In this document: one piece after another, positions 9,584-21,777 of the stretch
Numbering within the stretch: the stretch's first letter is position 1
Layout: every line of letters starts with the position of its first letter
Assembly: GCA_030789695.1 (NCBI GenBank)
Contig: CM061141.1
Location: 164,887,579-164,951,578 of the forward strand
Direction of reading: 5' to 3'
DNA length: 64,000 nucleotides
Source of the DNA: Scilla litardierei
Taxonomy: Eukaryota; Streptophyta; Magnoliopsida; Asparagales; Asparagaceae
Notes under the pieces: generated by a model
The model's input: the letters and a program-made list of their open reading frames with translations, nothing else
Databases searched by the model: none
Told to the model about the DNA's origin: nothing
Translations under genes and position numbers: made by a program

Positions 9584-11736
9584 CTAGGGGGCCCAGGCTC
9601 GAGAGGACACATCCTCGGGCGCCTCGCCCTGCTCGAAGCGAGGGGGATCGACAAGCGGGGGAGCTTGCCGGACACGCTCCACGCAATCCCGGAAGGAAGA
9701 CTGGACGACTTCGACGATCCGGGGGCCGATAAGGTCTTCATATGTACCGAAGGCTTCCCTGAGGACCTCGAAGATCCTCTTTCCCAGATTCTCGACGACG
9801 CCCCTCTCCACCTCCTCCGCAAACCGCGCCACCTGACACCGATCCGACAGTTCCCTCTGAAGCTCCTCCCTCTCCAGGCGGAACGACTCCGCCGCTTCCT
9901 CAGCTGACTGCCGAGCGTCCTCCAACTTTCCCTGGAGGTCACCCACTCGTCCCTCCAGCTCGGCAACCCGAAGCTTGAGATGCCGAGACTCCATCTGAGC
10001 CTCCGTCATAGCTACCTCCGCCGTCCCGGCCCGCTCGTGGGCCCTCACAGAGGACTCCTCCAACTCCCTCAAACGGACGGCTCGACGCTGCAACTCAACA
10101 GCGAGCGTTGAACCCTGAAAGACGAGACATGAGCCAAGAAGAGAGTGAAAGGAAGGGAAGGACTGCAGAATAGCCGAACCTGTTGGAGGGTCCAGACCAA
10201 GGAGTCCGACACCTTGTCGGCGGGGATCTTCTCGAGGAGACTGCGGTCCTAGGGAAGGACGGAGCCTTCAGCAACCTGTTGGGCCAAGGCTCGGTCGACA
10301 AACACCGAACACCCGGGGGTGACCTCGAGGGAAGCCAAGTTACTCGCCAACAGGGTTCCGATCCCCGGTGATGTAGGCGGGGACGCTGCGACGGGGGTGG
10401 TTGTCAGGGCCACCGGAAGATCCCCGGTGGTCGCCGCCGGAGGCGCGGAGCACACCGGACTGGAGGGATCCACATCTTCCTTCCTCCTTTTCCCTCCGCG
10501 AGGCTCGGCAGGCGCCGAAGGGGAACGTTTCCGCCTCACACCATCTCCACCCTCGGGGACGAGAGGGGAGACGCCAAGTGCAGGAGGGACTGCACCGGAC
10601 CCGTCGTTACCCCCCGCCACTTGGGCTGGTGGGACGGATCCGGCCCTCGCGACCCCCCAGGGAGGAGATCGCCAGAAGAAGAGGCGGGGGGCGGGGCCAC
10701 CACCCTGCCCACGGAGGGCTCGGCTCGGCGCACCTCCTCCTCAACGGTTCGCCGAGGCGCCCTTCCGGAGGTACTACCCCGGCTCCGAGCGGCTCCGCGA
10801 CGGATCAGCTCATCAACATCGCGGGTGAACTCGCGACCAGTCATTCCTGCAAAGGAAACCGAAATCAGGGTAAGCTGCGGGGCAACCCAGGACTAAAAAA
10901 GCGACCTACCCGGAGACCACAGGACGACCTTCAAGAGTAGGTCGTCCAACAAAGACCAGATGGATTTCGCCTCTAAGGGGAGGGTCGACAGCAGCGCGAC
11001 GGCCGCCTGATCCGCCTCGGAGAGGGCTAGCGTTGAGCAAGGCCGGACCGACCCGCCCCAGCCTGTCAGAATTTGGGCACCCTCCAGGAAGACCACGAAG
11101 ACATAGTCCGAGCTCCAACCCCCCCGACCAGCGGGGTAGCCCGATCAGGCATTCCCTCCTCGAGCGGGCTCGGAATTGCAACCATGACCCTGGGCCGATC
11201 GTCTGGATCTGATAAAAGTAGAAGAGAAGGGGGAGAGACGGCTCCAGACCACGGGTACAACAGAGCATCACGAAGCCCGTCAGTACCGCAATCGAACAGG
11301 GGGTGAACTGGCAAAGGGGCACCATGAGATACTCCATGACCTGGATGAAGAAGGGATTGAGCGGGAAACGAAGACCCAGGCGGAACATCTCGACGTAGAC
11401 GCCGACCTCATTGCTCCTCGAAAGGCAGATCCGCTCGTCGATGAATGGAACTCGAACACCGTACGGATAGCAGAGATACCTTTCTCGGATCTCCGTGGCC
11501 ACTGAGGGAGGAGTCCCCGACGGCGTTCGGAGGATAACCGGGGGCACATTAAGCCGCACGGCAGCCGACGCCGCATCATCACTGGCGTAGTCCGGGAAGA
11601 GCTTCCCCTTCCCCTTATCTCGAAGGGGGCGACTCCCAGAGGAGGAACCTGATCCCACAAGCCGGGGCCCGCCCCGCCTCGACTCAGGAGGATCCCTCGC
11701 CCCTTGGCCAGAACCACCTATCCTAAGAGCAGCCAT
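9584..11736 (-). pseudogene. Antisense three-exon gene with 'putative gypsy-type transposon' domain (element A)
   Basis: The gene runs opposite to gag. Exon 1 is 11736-10910, exon 2 10846-10180 and exon 3 10114-9584, with GT-AG introns of 63 and 65 bases (10909-10847, 10179-10115). Exon 1 has the segment VYVEMFRLGLRFPLNPFF typical of the plant family called putative gypsy-type transposon (Transposase_28). Exon 2 has a basic KRSPSAP..KRRKED stretch. Exon 3 is a long coiled coil rich in Glu, Arg and Leu. The gene is broken: there is a one-base insertion in a C run near 11120 (exon 1), an indel near 10640-10660 and a TAG near 10247-10249 in exon 2. Element B carries the same gene with different damage, so their ancestor was open. 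Its function is unknown. Confidence 0.75.
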
Positions 11737-12108
11737 AATATGAAAATAAGAAAGGAGTTACCTTTTTGTTAATTTGGAGAAGACAAGAAAATGAAGGCGG
11801 CAGGAGACTCCGAGTTGTGAAAAGCCTAGAACAGAGGAAAGTGCAAGGAAGAAGTTGTGATCGACGCGGCCGGGGATCTTATATACCAGACCCAGGGGCG
11901 AATTCGAAACGCCTGACAGGGACACGTGGCAGGCCTCAAGGAGCCGGCGGCGTTTCAAAATCGGCGCCAAGGGAAGTCCAATCGATCCGCCCCATCATGA
12001 CCTCCATTTATGACGAAGCCTCGATTTGAAGCACCACACGGAACCCCAGGAGTCACATCGGTCGAACCGAGCTGGCCAAGGCCGATCGGCCCCACCGATG
12101 GGGGAAAT

Positions 12109-13068
12109 TGATACGTCTATTTTGCGAAGGCCCAATAGCATAGGCCCAAAGGCACAGCCCACCAGACGAAGCTCGAAAGATACGAGCCTGGATGCCCGAC
12201 CGCCGATCGGTAGCCCATCTGCGCGATCAGGCCCACCCGGCAAAGTCCCATAGAGGGCCCCCAAATATCAATCCGACCCGGCCCCGATAACGCACGAGTC
12301 ACCCGCCCACTCCAGCGATAACCGTTCCCCTGATCCCGCTACCACTTAAGGGTCGTGATGGGGAGGTGCTGGCATGGCGCTGGGAGCGGCGACGGGGGGC
12401 GGATTGAGGGGGCACGATCGAAGGCGGACGAGCGACGTGGGCCGGGGGCAGTCACGGCGGGAGGTCTATAAAAGGGCTAGAAGGACGACTGGACAAGTGA
12501 CCGGATCTCAGGTAAATAAAATCTAAGGTATTCCATCAACGACCTAGTTCCCCCATTTCCAAACTCCTTCCTCCCCCGCTCGCGCCGGTAGACGCCGTTC
12601 CGATCTCCACTCGAGTCGAACCGTCTCCGCCGGGCCTCCTCTTTCAGATCACTATCTGACTTAGGCATCGGAGGGGATTTGGCCGGAACCAAGGTCCGGC
12701 CCCCCTGACGAGCGTTCTCATCTGCGCAGGAGGACGTCACATCCACGGGCCGAGGCTTCCCCTCCGCCCCGCTACCGGCCACGTAACCAGCAGGACGATC
12801 GAGGCTACCCCTCATCGTCCGACCGCCGAGGCCGAGCACGTCCGTCCGAGGCCGAGCGTCTCGACCCGGGACGAGGCTTCCCCTCGCCCCCCTTGCGACC
12901 AAGGATCTCGGTTCGGCCAAGCCGACGCGCTCCACGTCGTCCGCAACTCCGACTCGCGCCTCGTCTGCACCGACTCGACACACCCGATGGACCCAAGCGG
13001 ATCCCTTGACCACGTTGACCGGGTTATCCACGGTCAACGCTTTTGTAGTGAGAAAACACTCTGAAACA
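12109..13068 (+). repeat. 3' LTR of element A
   Basis: 960 bp, starting TGATACG after the purine tract 'ccgatgggggaaat' and ending 'actctgaaaca'. It matches the LTRs of element B in order and in both ends but is clearly diverged. A TATA box is at 12467-12473. Behind it are repeated 'gaggct.cccctc' short hairpins. ggtac follows at 13069-13073, but no matching TSD can be checked because the 5' end of A is missing. Confidence 0.85.
12467..12473 (+). promoter_or_regulatory. TATA box of the A LTR
   Basis: 'tataaaa' in the context gtctataaaaggg, about 360 bases into the LTR. The B LTRs have the weaker ctataacaggg at the same place (near 34332), which suggests the A-type promoter is closer to consensus. 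Confidence 0.6.
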
Positions 13069-13640
13069 GGTACGGATCGAGAAGAGGCCAGCACACGTAT
13101 CCTCGGACCGAGCTATGGGAGAGAAGATAATGGGAAAGCAAGGTCAGTTAATGGAATACCTCCGTTGTTGATATCGGGGATTCGATCCTCTTCTCAGTTG
13201 CCCCTGTAGTCCCTTTATTGGGTTTGGCCCACGATTGCTCCCAATCCACGTCCCCCGACTTCTCCCCACTCAAACCCCCGTGATCTGCCTTGATAGAGGC
13301 GACTGCGTGCGTCATGGGGGAGTCCATTAACGGGTTCCTTAATGGTCATTAAGGTGTCATGCTTTTAGGAGAACGGTTATCTCCGGCGTGCATGGGCTAA
13401 TCATGCATACGCCGGGTCGTGACTGGTCCAACTCCGAGTCCTTTCGTGGGCCTCGCCGGTTGGGCCAAGTCCGATTCGTGGGCCTCCCGCCCTTGGTTTG
13501 GGCTCGGGCCTCTTGCTCTTGGGCTTCTCCAAAATAGTCGTATCATTCCTTAAGCTCGGATCGTTTTGGCCTTCTCTCTCTTGGGCCCTCTTGTACATCT
13601 AGAAAAGCTTCATGTCTATATGATTATGAATTATTTATAA
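13069..13640. other. LTR-like debris between element A and the helicase pseudogene
   Basis: Low-A, GC-rich sequence with several 'gggcc' and 'ttgggcc' motifs resembling LTR sequence. It stops at about 13600, where the base composition changes to the A/T-rich intron sequence of the helicase pseudogene. No coding frame is convincing. It may be the LTR into which element A inserted; a matching partner is not in the window. Confidence 0.4.
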
Positions 13641-13738
13641 TTTCATTTGATTTTTCAGGAAAACAATAATTTTGAATGTATCAGTGGTGAAACTACTGGA
13701 GAAGGGGCTCACAATTTTTTTTTTTTTTTGCATCACAG

Positions 13739-15540
13739 AAGGCGCTTCATTTTATGCTATTTCTTTCATGAACTGAATCTTTCTCGTCCTTTACTTAGAG
13801 CTTGTGAAGCCTTGGGATACCATAAACCAACACCAATTCAGGTATTTTGTGACTTTATTTTTTAAAATTAAAAATAGTTACTAATCTGACGGTCTTTTTG
13901 TGTATTAGTAAGAGGATTACTGGGTAATTTGTAGTTTTGTATGGAATGTAGCGAAATAGTTTGTCTTTATACCATCCATAACGATGTGAGATGACTTAAA
14001 ATCATTGCTCAAAGTTGTGACCATACAGTGTAGGCTTTATGAGGTCAATTGTGGTGCAAAATGATGTATGTAATGTGTCTTCTTATAGACTTCAGTCTCA
14101 AATTTATCTGTTGAATTCTTCCATGAACTATTTTGTTTGTGCGTGCATGTGCGCTTTCATGCACGCACATCTATCAGTCACGTGTTCATTCAGTGCTTCA
14201 TGTTTGTTATATAATGTACTTTATTATAGAGTCAAGTCTCGAGTTTATTAGGCATATTCTTCTTTAAACTTTTGTGTATGTGTGTGCACGAGCACATGTA
14301 TTTACACACACATACAAATGCCAGTCACTTGTTCATTAAACAATTTCTTGTGTCCTAATGTTATGATTTTCAGTTATTTTAGTGCCTCATGTTTGTTTTA
14401 TTCCCAGTTATCTCGGCAGCTTATTCCTTACTTGAAGACAAGTGATATCAGTTAATACTTGCATCATATTTGAAGTGTTTCAGAGATAACAATGTCATAT
14501 GACTAAAATTATTATAGAGACTTGGAGTTTCAATGGCACTTTTCAAAATTACATGCTTATACTTCCCATTAAAGATCGGATTACAAGGTTATGTTTCTAT
14601 AAAAGATTCTTTAATTTGTATACGTTTCGAACTTTAATTGTTAAGCTTTAGATTATCAACCGGCCTATTGCTTTGGTAAATCTCCGATGGCGTAATGTCC
14701 CAAGGCATGTTGCCCACAACTCTTCTGCCTCCTATTCCAGCAGCAATGCCTTTTTCTCTTCTTTGATCCATGTATCTAAAAATAATAAACACAACAATAA
14801 TGGATTTTCAATGTTTCTGTTGGAAGGCCTCTGGAAATGCTGAAACTAGTTTTAAGGGGGCTATGTTGCAAAATCCCCCCCCAGGCTTGTTCCTTGTCAT
14901 CCATTTTCTTTCCCTTTTCTGTGACCAAATCTATTGAGCCTACATTTCTGTAATTTGAATTTCTCTGCATTACAACTTACCCTCTTTTCCTATGCGTATA
15001 GAAATAGAATTTCATAACCAAATTATAGATCTGCTATCCATTGGTGATATGGCATGGTTTTGACGGTTAGCACGGAGGTTTGGGAATTTTATTGAGTACA
15101 GAGAATAAATTTTTGGATGTTAGGGTTGCTTGCTGAATGTTTCTGCAAAACAAGGAGATGTACAACTGATGCATGAAATTAGACTTTTTATTCTCTAGAT
15201 ATGGGTCCAAAGCAACATTTAATTAGTTCGTTAATATATGAAAGGCATACACCATTTCTGTTTTCATGCTTCTGGTATTAATTTATACTGATCATCTACC
15301 TTCTCTTGTCTATTAATTTGTTAAAATCTACCTATTGCAGGCAGCATGCATACCACTGGCATTAACTGGTCGAGATGTATGTGGAAGTGCCTTTACAGGT
15401 TCTGGAAAGGTAATTGATGCCAGTTTTTCTTTCTTAAATGTTCAACAGGTTTGGTTAGACATCTAGATTCATTTTCATTCTCTTGTTCTAGACAGCTGCC
15501 TTTGCCTTGTGCTTGAGCGTTTGCTTTTCTCCCAAACGTG
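13739..15540 (+). pseudogene. Broken DEAD-box RNA helicase gene, three exons (RH28-like)
   Basis: Three exon pieces fit the N-terminal part of a DEAD-box helicase core of the plant RH28 / yeast Drs1 ribosome-biogenesis type. Exon a (13739-13841) has LNLSRPLLRACEALGYHKPT followed by PIQ, the F..L..LL.A...G...PTPIQ Q-motif. Exon b (15341-15409) encodes AACIPLALTGRD and ends in SAFTGSGK, motif I, split by an intron before its Thr. Exon c (from 15492) starts TAAFAL. All junctions are GT/AG and in phase. Breaks: one base is missing at 13770/13771, shifting frame just before ELNLSRP, and exon c loses frame after TAAFAL. No later motifs (DEAD, SAT, HRIGR) are found, so the rest is lost. The gene acts in pre-rRNA processing by family; this copy cannot. 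Confidence 0.85.
14080..14345 (+). repeat. Diverged tandem duplication in the first helicase intron
   Basis: Two diverged units of about 140 bases share 'tatagacttcagtctcaaat' / 'tatagagtcaagtctcgagt', then a G/T-rich tract with an inverted gcacg/cgtgc or gtgtgt/acacac hairpin, then 'cagtcac.tgttcatt' and 'agtgc.tcatgtttgtt'. No gene is present. The intron otherwise (13842-15340) shows nothing recognisable. Confidence 0.6.
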
Positions 15541-16619
15541 TATGGTTTTCTTCATTCACACTTGTAGACTTATAAAACACAGCTTTGATATAAACTGGTC
15601 ATATCCCCATCATCCTAGTTTGCTGTAGCGGCCGTTGTATATAGATATCTAGAGAGATGGACTTGATTACTTTTGAAAAGATTTGGAAACTAATCCTCCC
15701 CATTCAAATTTGATGACATGCCATTCAAATTGAAGGTCCATGTCATCAAAGTTGATCTATAGCATAAAAAGTTCTCCAAGACAAATATATAGTGAATTAG
15801 AAGGAATTTCTTTCTTTGAATGCATCAAGTAGCTAGTACAATGGCTGAATAGCATGTTTCTCAGATATATGGTGTACAAATTATTTTTATCCAAATTTTT
15901 TATTATGATCTAAACACTTAAAAACAGTTATACACCAACTTTTGTTAGGTTTCAAACATTTTAGATCATAAACTAAATAACTGCATTTTCAATCATTCAT
16001 TTTGTGCTTACTTCGATGCTAGGTTAAAAAAAAGAACAAAACTTGTAAATGACTTCATTTTTTAAGGCACTCAGGCGATTCCAATCACCTCAAAGACATT
16101 TTTGAACTTATTATTTTCTAATATATAATTTATGATGTTTTTGTTTTTATTTTCCTTTTGATGTATAGAAAAGTCCGCCAAATGTTTGACAGATTGCCTA
16201 AACTAATCATTTGGAAGAAAAGGGTACATACTAAAGCTTGAAATAGATGTAGAAACAGACAAATAGGTGTCTAATAAGTTCTTCACTTGATTCCAATTGA
16301 TCTTGGATTGACTATATTATTCATATGCTCTGAAATTAGCTTGTTTCCACTTTCAGACTATAACACTATAACTGAAATTTTCTTTTTCTTTTACATGTTC
16401 ACTACATGTCCCTGATGCTAGTAGCAGGTCATCATGTAACTCAAATGGGGGAAATTACCCATCAGCCAATGAAAATTAGATTCAGGATGAAAAAGTTACC
16501 TTTTATTGTCAAATATTGATTTATTATATTATGTTGTACTTTATTGTATTTTGTTTGGATGTGGATCTTGAAAGAACTTATTGTATTTTTTAAGGATGAT
16601 GAATGGAACTTATCTATTA
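15541..16619. other. Non-coding stretch, nothing recognised
   Basis: A/T-rich sequence with no coding frame, no clear repeat and no helicase exon. It probably holds decayed intron of the helicase and the unresolved border with element F. Confidence 0.5.
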
Positions 16620-17303
16620 GGAGGAACATGCTACCCATTAATACAAACCACAGTGGGGTGGTCTCAACCAAACCCATGGAGTAATCTATGCAAGCTCCCC
16701 TTGCATGCAAGATCCTCTTGCACAACTGACTTGAAACAATTCACTTGATCCATACCTCAGGTAGCCATCAGCCTCCTTCCCGGAGTTCTCAATCACGATC
16801 TTTAAAAGCGATCGATAAGCCCCTAGAGACAAACCGCATGTCTTTTATAATAGCCGACTCCCTACAATCTCAGAGTAGTTATGGAAGGCTGTTCAATAGA
16901 ATCCCATGCAGATTGACAGCTCGCAAATCAAGGAATCACTTAGGGCACGTGATCCCACTTATATCGGAACCCATTATTAGTTGTGGAAATAAAGCTTCAA
17001 TCAGATCTTCAGGAAATCTTATACACAAGGCATACAACAGAATAATTTGAGGATAACTAAATAAGAGTATAAGATCTGAAGACGGTTGCAATATAAAAAC
17101 TAAAGACATTGCAATCACCTCCGCAGTCTGGACTTCTCTTGATAACTTAGAACAACATGTTGCAACTCATGTTGCAACATGACTTCCAACATGACTTACA
17201 ACATGAGTAATAATAAGATCCTTCTCTTCAAGATATCCAAGATCCACTGAAAATAAGCCATTGGTACTAATGACAAAACAATCACACTACGTGTGACCCA
17301 ACA
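16620..17303 (-). repeat. 3' LTR of element F (left border approximate)
   Basis: On the minus strand TGTTGGGTCACAC starts at 17303, just behind the purine tract 'caaatgggag'. The palindrome-like tgttgcaac occurs twice at 17155-17180, with 'acttacaacatgag' next to it. With no second LTR in the window, the far end cannot be fixed. Confidence 0.55.
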
Positions 17304-17659
17304 AACTCCCATTTGGCATTTAATGGCACAATGTCATTATTAGAAAGTCATGTAGATAATGAATTAGAAAATCAGGAGCACAAGATCATATCCAGAAAAA
17401 GCAGATTCAACAGATGAACTGATCCTTAATTCATACTAACAGAAGTAGCAATGGACTACACAGTATCAGAGAACTGTACCAGAACAGCTGAAACAAAAAC
17501 ATAGCAAGAACCAGCCATATATCTCCCCATAACTTTTCACACACCTAACAACCAACCAGCAAGACCAGCAAGAGCATACAAAACCACCCCACAATAGACA
17601 ACAGCAACACCAACCAACAAAACTCTCCCCCTTTGTGCCTTAAATCCCAAAGGGGAATC

Positions 17660-18334
17660 TCATATAGAACTATCACCAGCTGCACCATCTGAAACCACAG
17701 AAGAGGGAGAGAGCAGCTTGGTCTTCAAAAGTAAAATCATGTTCTCAAACATGGTCTTTTGAGCATGAAGAAGCCTAATCTGAGTGTTCACATCCTTTAA
17801 AGCAGCCTCATAAATGGAGATGTCTTCAAGTATAAGAGAAACTGATAGAGCAGTGAGCTCAGAAACTGTAGGAGGGGCAGCAGAGGGTTGACTAACAGGA
17901 GAGACTAGAGATGAAGGAATAGCTCCAATGACAGGAGATGATGAAGGCATAGTGGAGATGTCATCAGTCTTCCCAGCAACTGATCTAATGGTAAATCCAA
18001 TGCTCTCAGAAGGAATAGTCAATTCATTAACAGAGGGAAATATCTTCGGAGAGTATAGCAACAAAGAAATGATACAAGGATGAGGTAAAGAAGGTGATGC
18101 TACAAATGATTCTGCCTGAGATAAGATAGAATCAAAGATGATTCTTCCCAAATCGAAGGGCTACTTAATACCAGCACAATATAACAATCTGCAAATACCT
18201 GTAGTGACCACTGTCACATTAGAAGTGGGTAGCCAGTTTCTTGTTGCAAGTCTATAGAGCAGAAAATATTTAGCAGACAAGGAGGAGGAAGGAAAAAAGG
18301 TGGACTTGGGCCAGCATAACAATTTTCCCGCAGT
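17660..18334 (-). pseudogene. C-terminal part of the F env-like ORF
   Basis: The ORF 18151-17660 and the sequence up to 18334 continue the env-like frame of 47763-49210 after removal of D. Recognisable pieces are AKYFLLYRLATRNWLPTSNV before a stop, then LGRIIFDSILSQAES and PHPCIISLLLYSP. These fit the family called putative plant transposon protein, found as the extra 3' ORF of SIRE-type Copia elements. A predicted helical C-terminus follows (YEAALKDVNTQIRLLHAQK). It carries at least one stop upstream of 18151, besides the D insertion. Its role is unknown. Confidence 0.65.
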
Positions 18335-18339
18335 GACTA

Positions 18340-21300
18340 TGTAACGGCCGGTAATCGCTATTCGTTATACGGTTGTGCGTATAGCAATTTTGAGTACCTG
18401 ATTGGTTTTGTTCTTGGTATGTGAGTCGTGTCGTTGAGTTGATAGGGCCGTAGCACCTTGGTTGCATCCCTAGCAAGCCACCCCCGACGTGTGCTCAACT
18501 TGGGATCACTGTCGCTTTTGGACCCCGTATCCTATGTACGCTTTTCGTGCATGTAGTCTTGTTCGTGCACGTAATTATTTTAGATCTTGTCTGTATCTGA
18601 ACCCTATAGTGCGATATGTCGTTGTGATCGTATCTGAGAGTATTAAATTGTGGTGTTGATTTGGAACTTCATTTCACGGGTAGTTCTCCCACGATTTGAT
18701 CTTATTCGACGAGACGTCGCGATTTTCACTTTTGTCGCGAGGCCTTTCTATTTTTAGTTTCGTTTCTCGTCGTCGAAATTGTGATCCGTCTTCTTAATTA
18801 CGTTTCTCTCGTCCGTGCGGTCATCCCAGTATTTATCTTACGATTTACGAGCCCCGTTTGTTCCACTTTCACTATTTTGCCCAAACCCTTATTGGTTAAC
18901 CCTAAGTTCTTGTGATTTTTAACCCTCTAATTATTATTTACAATAATTTAATCACTCTAATAATTATTCTAAACTAATCTTAATCACTTGAGCCTAGCCC
19001 CACTATTTCTCCCCTCTTGGCCGCATACACAGGTTAGAGAGAGAGAGAGGAATCCTTTTGGGTTATCTTTAAACAATTTTTACCGAAGACCTATGAACCA
19101 AGGACACCCTCAGCTGCAACCTCTCACGTGCTGGCTTTTCCAAGCCCTCACCCGACAATGCTATTAAATTCCTAGCTATTATTTTAACAAAGAAACCCTA
19201 CATCACGTGCTGTCCTTTAACTTATACAACTCATATTCTTAAAAACCCTAGGCTTTATAAACCCAGCACCTAAGGCTTATATTTTCTACTAGCAATCAAC
19301 GAGCGGCGCCAACCTCTCTGTTTCGCAGCACAGCTCACTCCATCACCCTTCAAACACACGCCGACTTCCTCGTTTCGCACGCAACCGCAAAACTCCAAGT
19401 GCCGCTCACATTCCCCCCCCCTCCGACCCGACGTCCGGCGACCCCCTGCCGCCGTATCCCCCCTGTCGCCGTATCCGCCTTGGACTTCCAAGCGCCGCCC
19501 GGCGCTGTCCCATATGCCACCGGACGCCGGCCTCGTGCGACAGTCGCCCCGAGGCCTCCCCCACGGCGATCTCAGATCCCGTCAGCCCTCTCTCCGGTAA
19601 CCCCGCTGTAAACCGCCACCATCAGCGCCGCTCATGCGCTGTCCGCGACAGCAGTCCCCCATACGGCAGCGACACGCTCCTGCGCAGCAGCAACGGACTC
19701 TTTCACGCCGCAGCGATGCACGGTAGCCCCCGGGCTGTTGGTGGCCTTCCCGCGAGCCTGTTCAGCCATCCCTCTAGCCATAGATGGCCGCGTGACACTC
19801 CTCCTTCCTCCCCAACTGCCTACTTCCGGCCACGCCTAGGCCACCCTCAAGTAGCGACGAGTGAATCGATCTAAGATGTGAGTTCGTTATACCCTCGTTA
19901 ACAGTTGTGCTTGTAGAACAAATAGTTTTGACTGTTTGGTTGCATCTTAATTATAATAAACGATATGACTATGTGATGATAATAATAACTCAATTATTGG
20001 TTAAGTTTAGCTTGCCAATAATTTGTGGGCTATTAATTGATATTGATCTTCTAATAATCTTGTTATATCGATGTTAATGATGATTATTGGGTTAATAACT
20101 AGTTTAGTTGACTTATAGTTAACGTTTAGCCTAGGTTATTTATTTAATTGTTATTTAATTGTCGTACTAGCAACGTGTCGTATTATCGTGTTAAAAATTT
20201 TTTACGTTCATTAATATTGATGTGTCACCTATCTTCGACTATAAACCTAATTAAAATTGGTCCATTAGACGTCCTAGGTTGCCTAATTATTTTTGTTCCT
20301 TCGTAACGAACTTACTCGTGCACGTGATTTATCACAGAGTATCCGTCTTCCTATACCGTACGCACTGCAGGAATCCAACCCCTGACGTCGCTTCCCGACG
20401 TCAGAGTAGATCTCGCGTCGTGTTGAGGTAAGCCACGCTTCGTAGGAACCCACACCGCATGTTAACAAGATAAAAACTGTAATTTTATTGTGTTGGTTAA
20501 TTCACTAATTGAAGATAATGAATATGGGACTGTAGGTTGGTGTGATGATTGGTGTTTTGGCACGTAGGCAAAACTGGACTCCTTGATCTTGTGACTATCA
20601 GCACGTCCCTATTCAGGCAAGTGAAACTTGCCAACCTTTGCTTAGGGCCATGTTTTAGGACACTTCCTTGTTTTTAGCGTAAAAGAGATTAGACAGTGAA
20701 ATGTTAGCTGTCTAGACGCAACTTTAAGGTCTAGCTTGACAACGAAGCTAGATCTGTCACCCTGCCATGTCATTAATGCATTGTTGCCTGCCACGTTTAA
20801 ATTCCTTATCTGTACGCACTTAAACTATTAACTGCCATGCATTGCATCTTACATGTCATCCAAGTTGAATGTTGCATTCGTAGCACACGCTACAATACTT
20901 GTACTTCCTTGTTCAGGCTAGGTGCACCCCTATGCCATATTGAAAAATCACTTACTGGCTCGTGATCCAGAAGCAGGCTTCATGTGTTGGTCAAAAGCCA
21001 AAGCCCGATACATGTGGAGGGGTAGGGATAAGCGATCACTTGAGCTTAGGAGTTGGCCCGTACAGCCACTCTAGCCAAAAGTCGTAATCTCTGTGCACGA
21101 CGTGCTTACTAGACTTGTCCTTGTCCTTGTGATTGATCTTGCAAACTTGATATCCATGTCATGATTTAAATGCCAGTTGCATTGCCATGCTCGTACTTTA
21201 CTTCACTTGTTGCACTCATGCTATATCTGCCATGTCATTGCATCATGCTAGAACTGCTAGGTTACTTTACTTTTACTTTTAGTTTCCTTGCACAAGTCTC

Positions 21301-21777
21301 TTGTAGACTTGCTGACATGTGCCCCTTGCTCTTTTGGGTGTCACATGTTAGACCTTGAGCCAGAGACCGTTGTTGAGGACGTGGTATTTGCTGACGATGA
21401 GTCTGAGCCCATGTTTGTCAAGGAGGAGTTTGTGGACACCGGCGACCATTCTTAGTGACCTTGCTGAGCTTTCTTTTTAGGATTGCTGTTAGTTGTCGGT
21501 GTGTGACACCTATACTTTGTACGTTGTACTATTGTTGGCCATGTTTGGGCCTTAGAACCTTTTCTTTTCAGCCTGGCGGCTTTTCTGTGATGTTGGAACT
21601 TATTTTATGGATATTCTGAGATTTCTTTTGTCTCATTATCTTTGTTTCGTATCGCATTTGCAAGGACCTGCCATTTGAAGTTTATTGACGCTTATCAGTC
21701 TTGCAGCTTCACAGCTTCAAGTCTGAGCGGACCTACTCACGTCTCGCCTCCATATTTTTGGGAAGCGGGGCGTGACA
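18340..21777 (+). repeat. 5' LTR of element D
   Basis: 3438 bp. Landmarks: a (GA)n run near 19037, TATA box tttataaa near 19254-19262, a GC-rich block 19300-19860, then an A/T-rich block. A 36-codon acidic ORF lies near the 3' end (21345-21455). The GC-rich block gives open frames on both strands, but these are not conserved between the LTR copies. Confidence 0.9.
21345..21455 (+). CDS. Small acidic ORF inside the D LTR (doubtful)
   Basis: 36 codons starting MLDLEPETV and ending FVDTGDHS, about one third Asp/Glu. The partner LTR has the same ORF at 47325-47435 with no indel and four amino-acid changes among six base changes. No family is recognised. It may be a relic of a longer coding end or a chance frame; the substitution pattern gives no sign of constraint. 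Confidence 0.25.
   Translation: MLDLEPETVVEDVVFADDESEPMFVKEEFVDTGDHS

Larger units (their letters stand above)
603..13068 (+). mobile_element. Element A: 5'-truncated, pol-less Tat-type Ty3/gypsy element
   Basis: A lacks its 5' LTR and the first part of gag. What remains is gag (603-1403), a 90-bp tandem array (1631-2260), an antisense gene (11736-9584) and a 3' LTR (12109-13068). Element E is inserted at 2435-9270. The order of parts and the LTR sequence match element B (34015-41518), so the two are one family. Neither has a reverse transcriptase or integrase, and gag is followed directly by untranslated sequence. This layout resembles the non-autonomous TR-GAG type described in plants. Stretches 1404-1630, 2261-2434 and 9276-9583 hold no gene I can support. 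A is the more decayed copy. Confidence 0.85.

Noticed and set aside
12477..13094. 205-codon minus-strand ORF over the A LTR
   Set aside because: Shadow of GC-rich LTR sequence; the B LTRs do not keep it open.
17660..18151. Independent host gene of 163 codons
   Set aside because: It continues the F env-like frame from 47763 across the D insertion and TSD.
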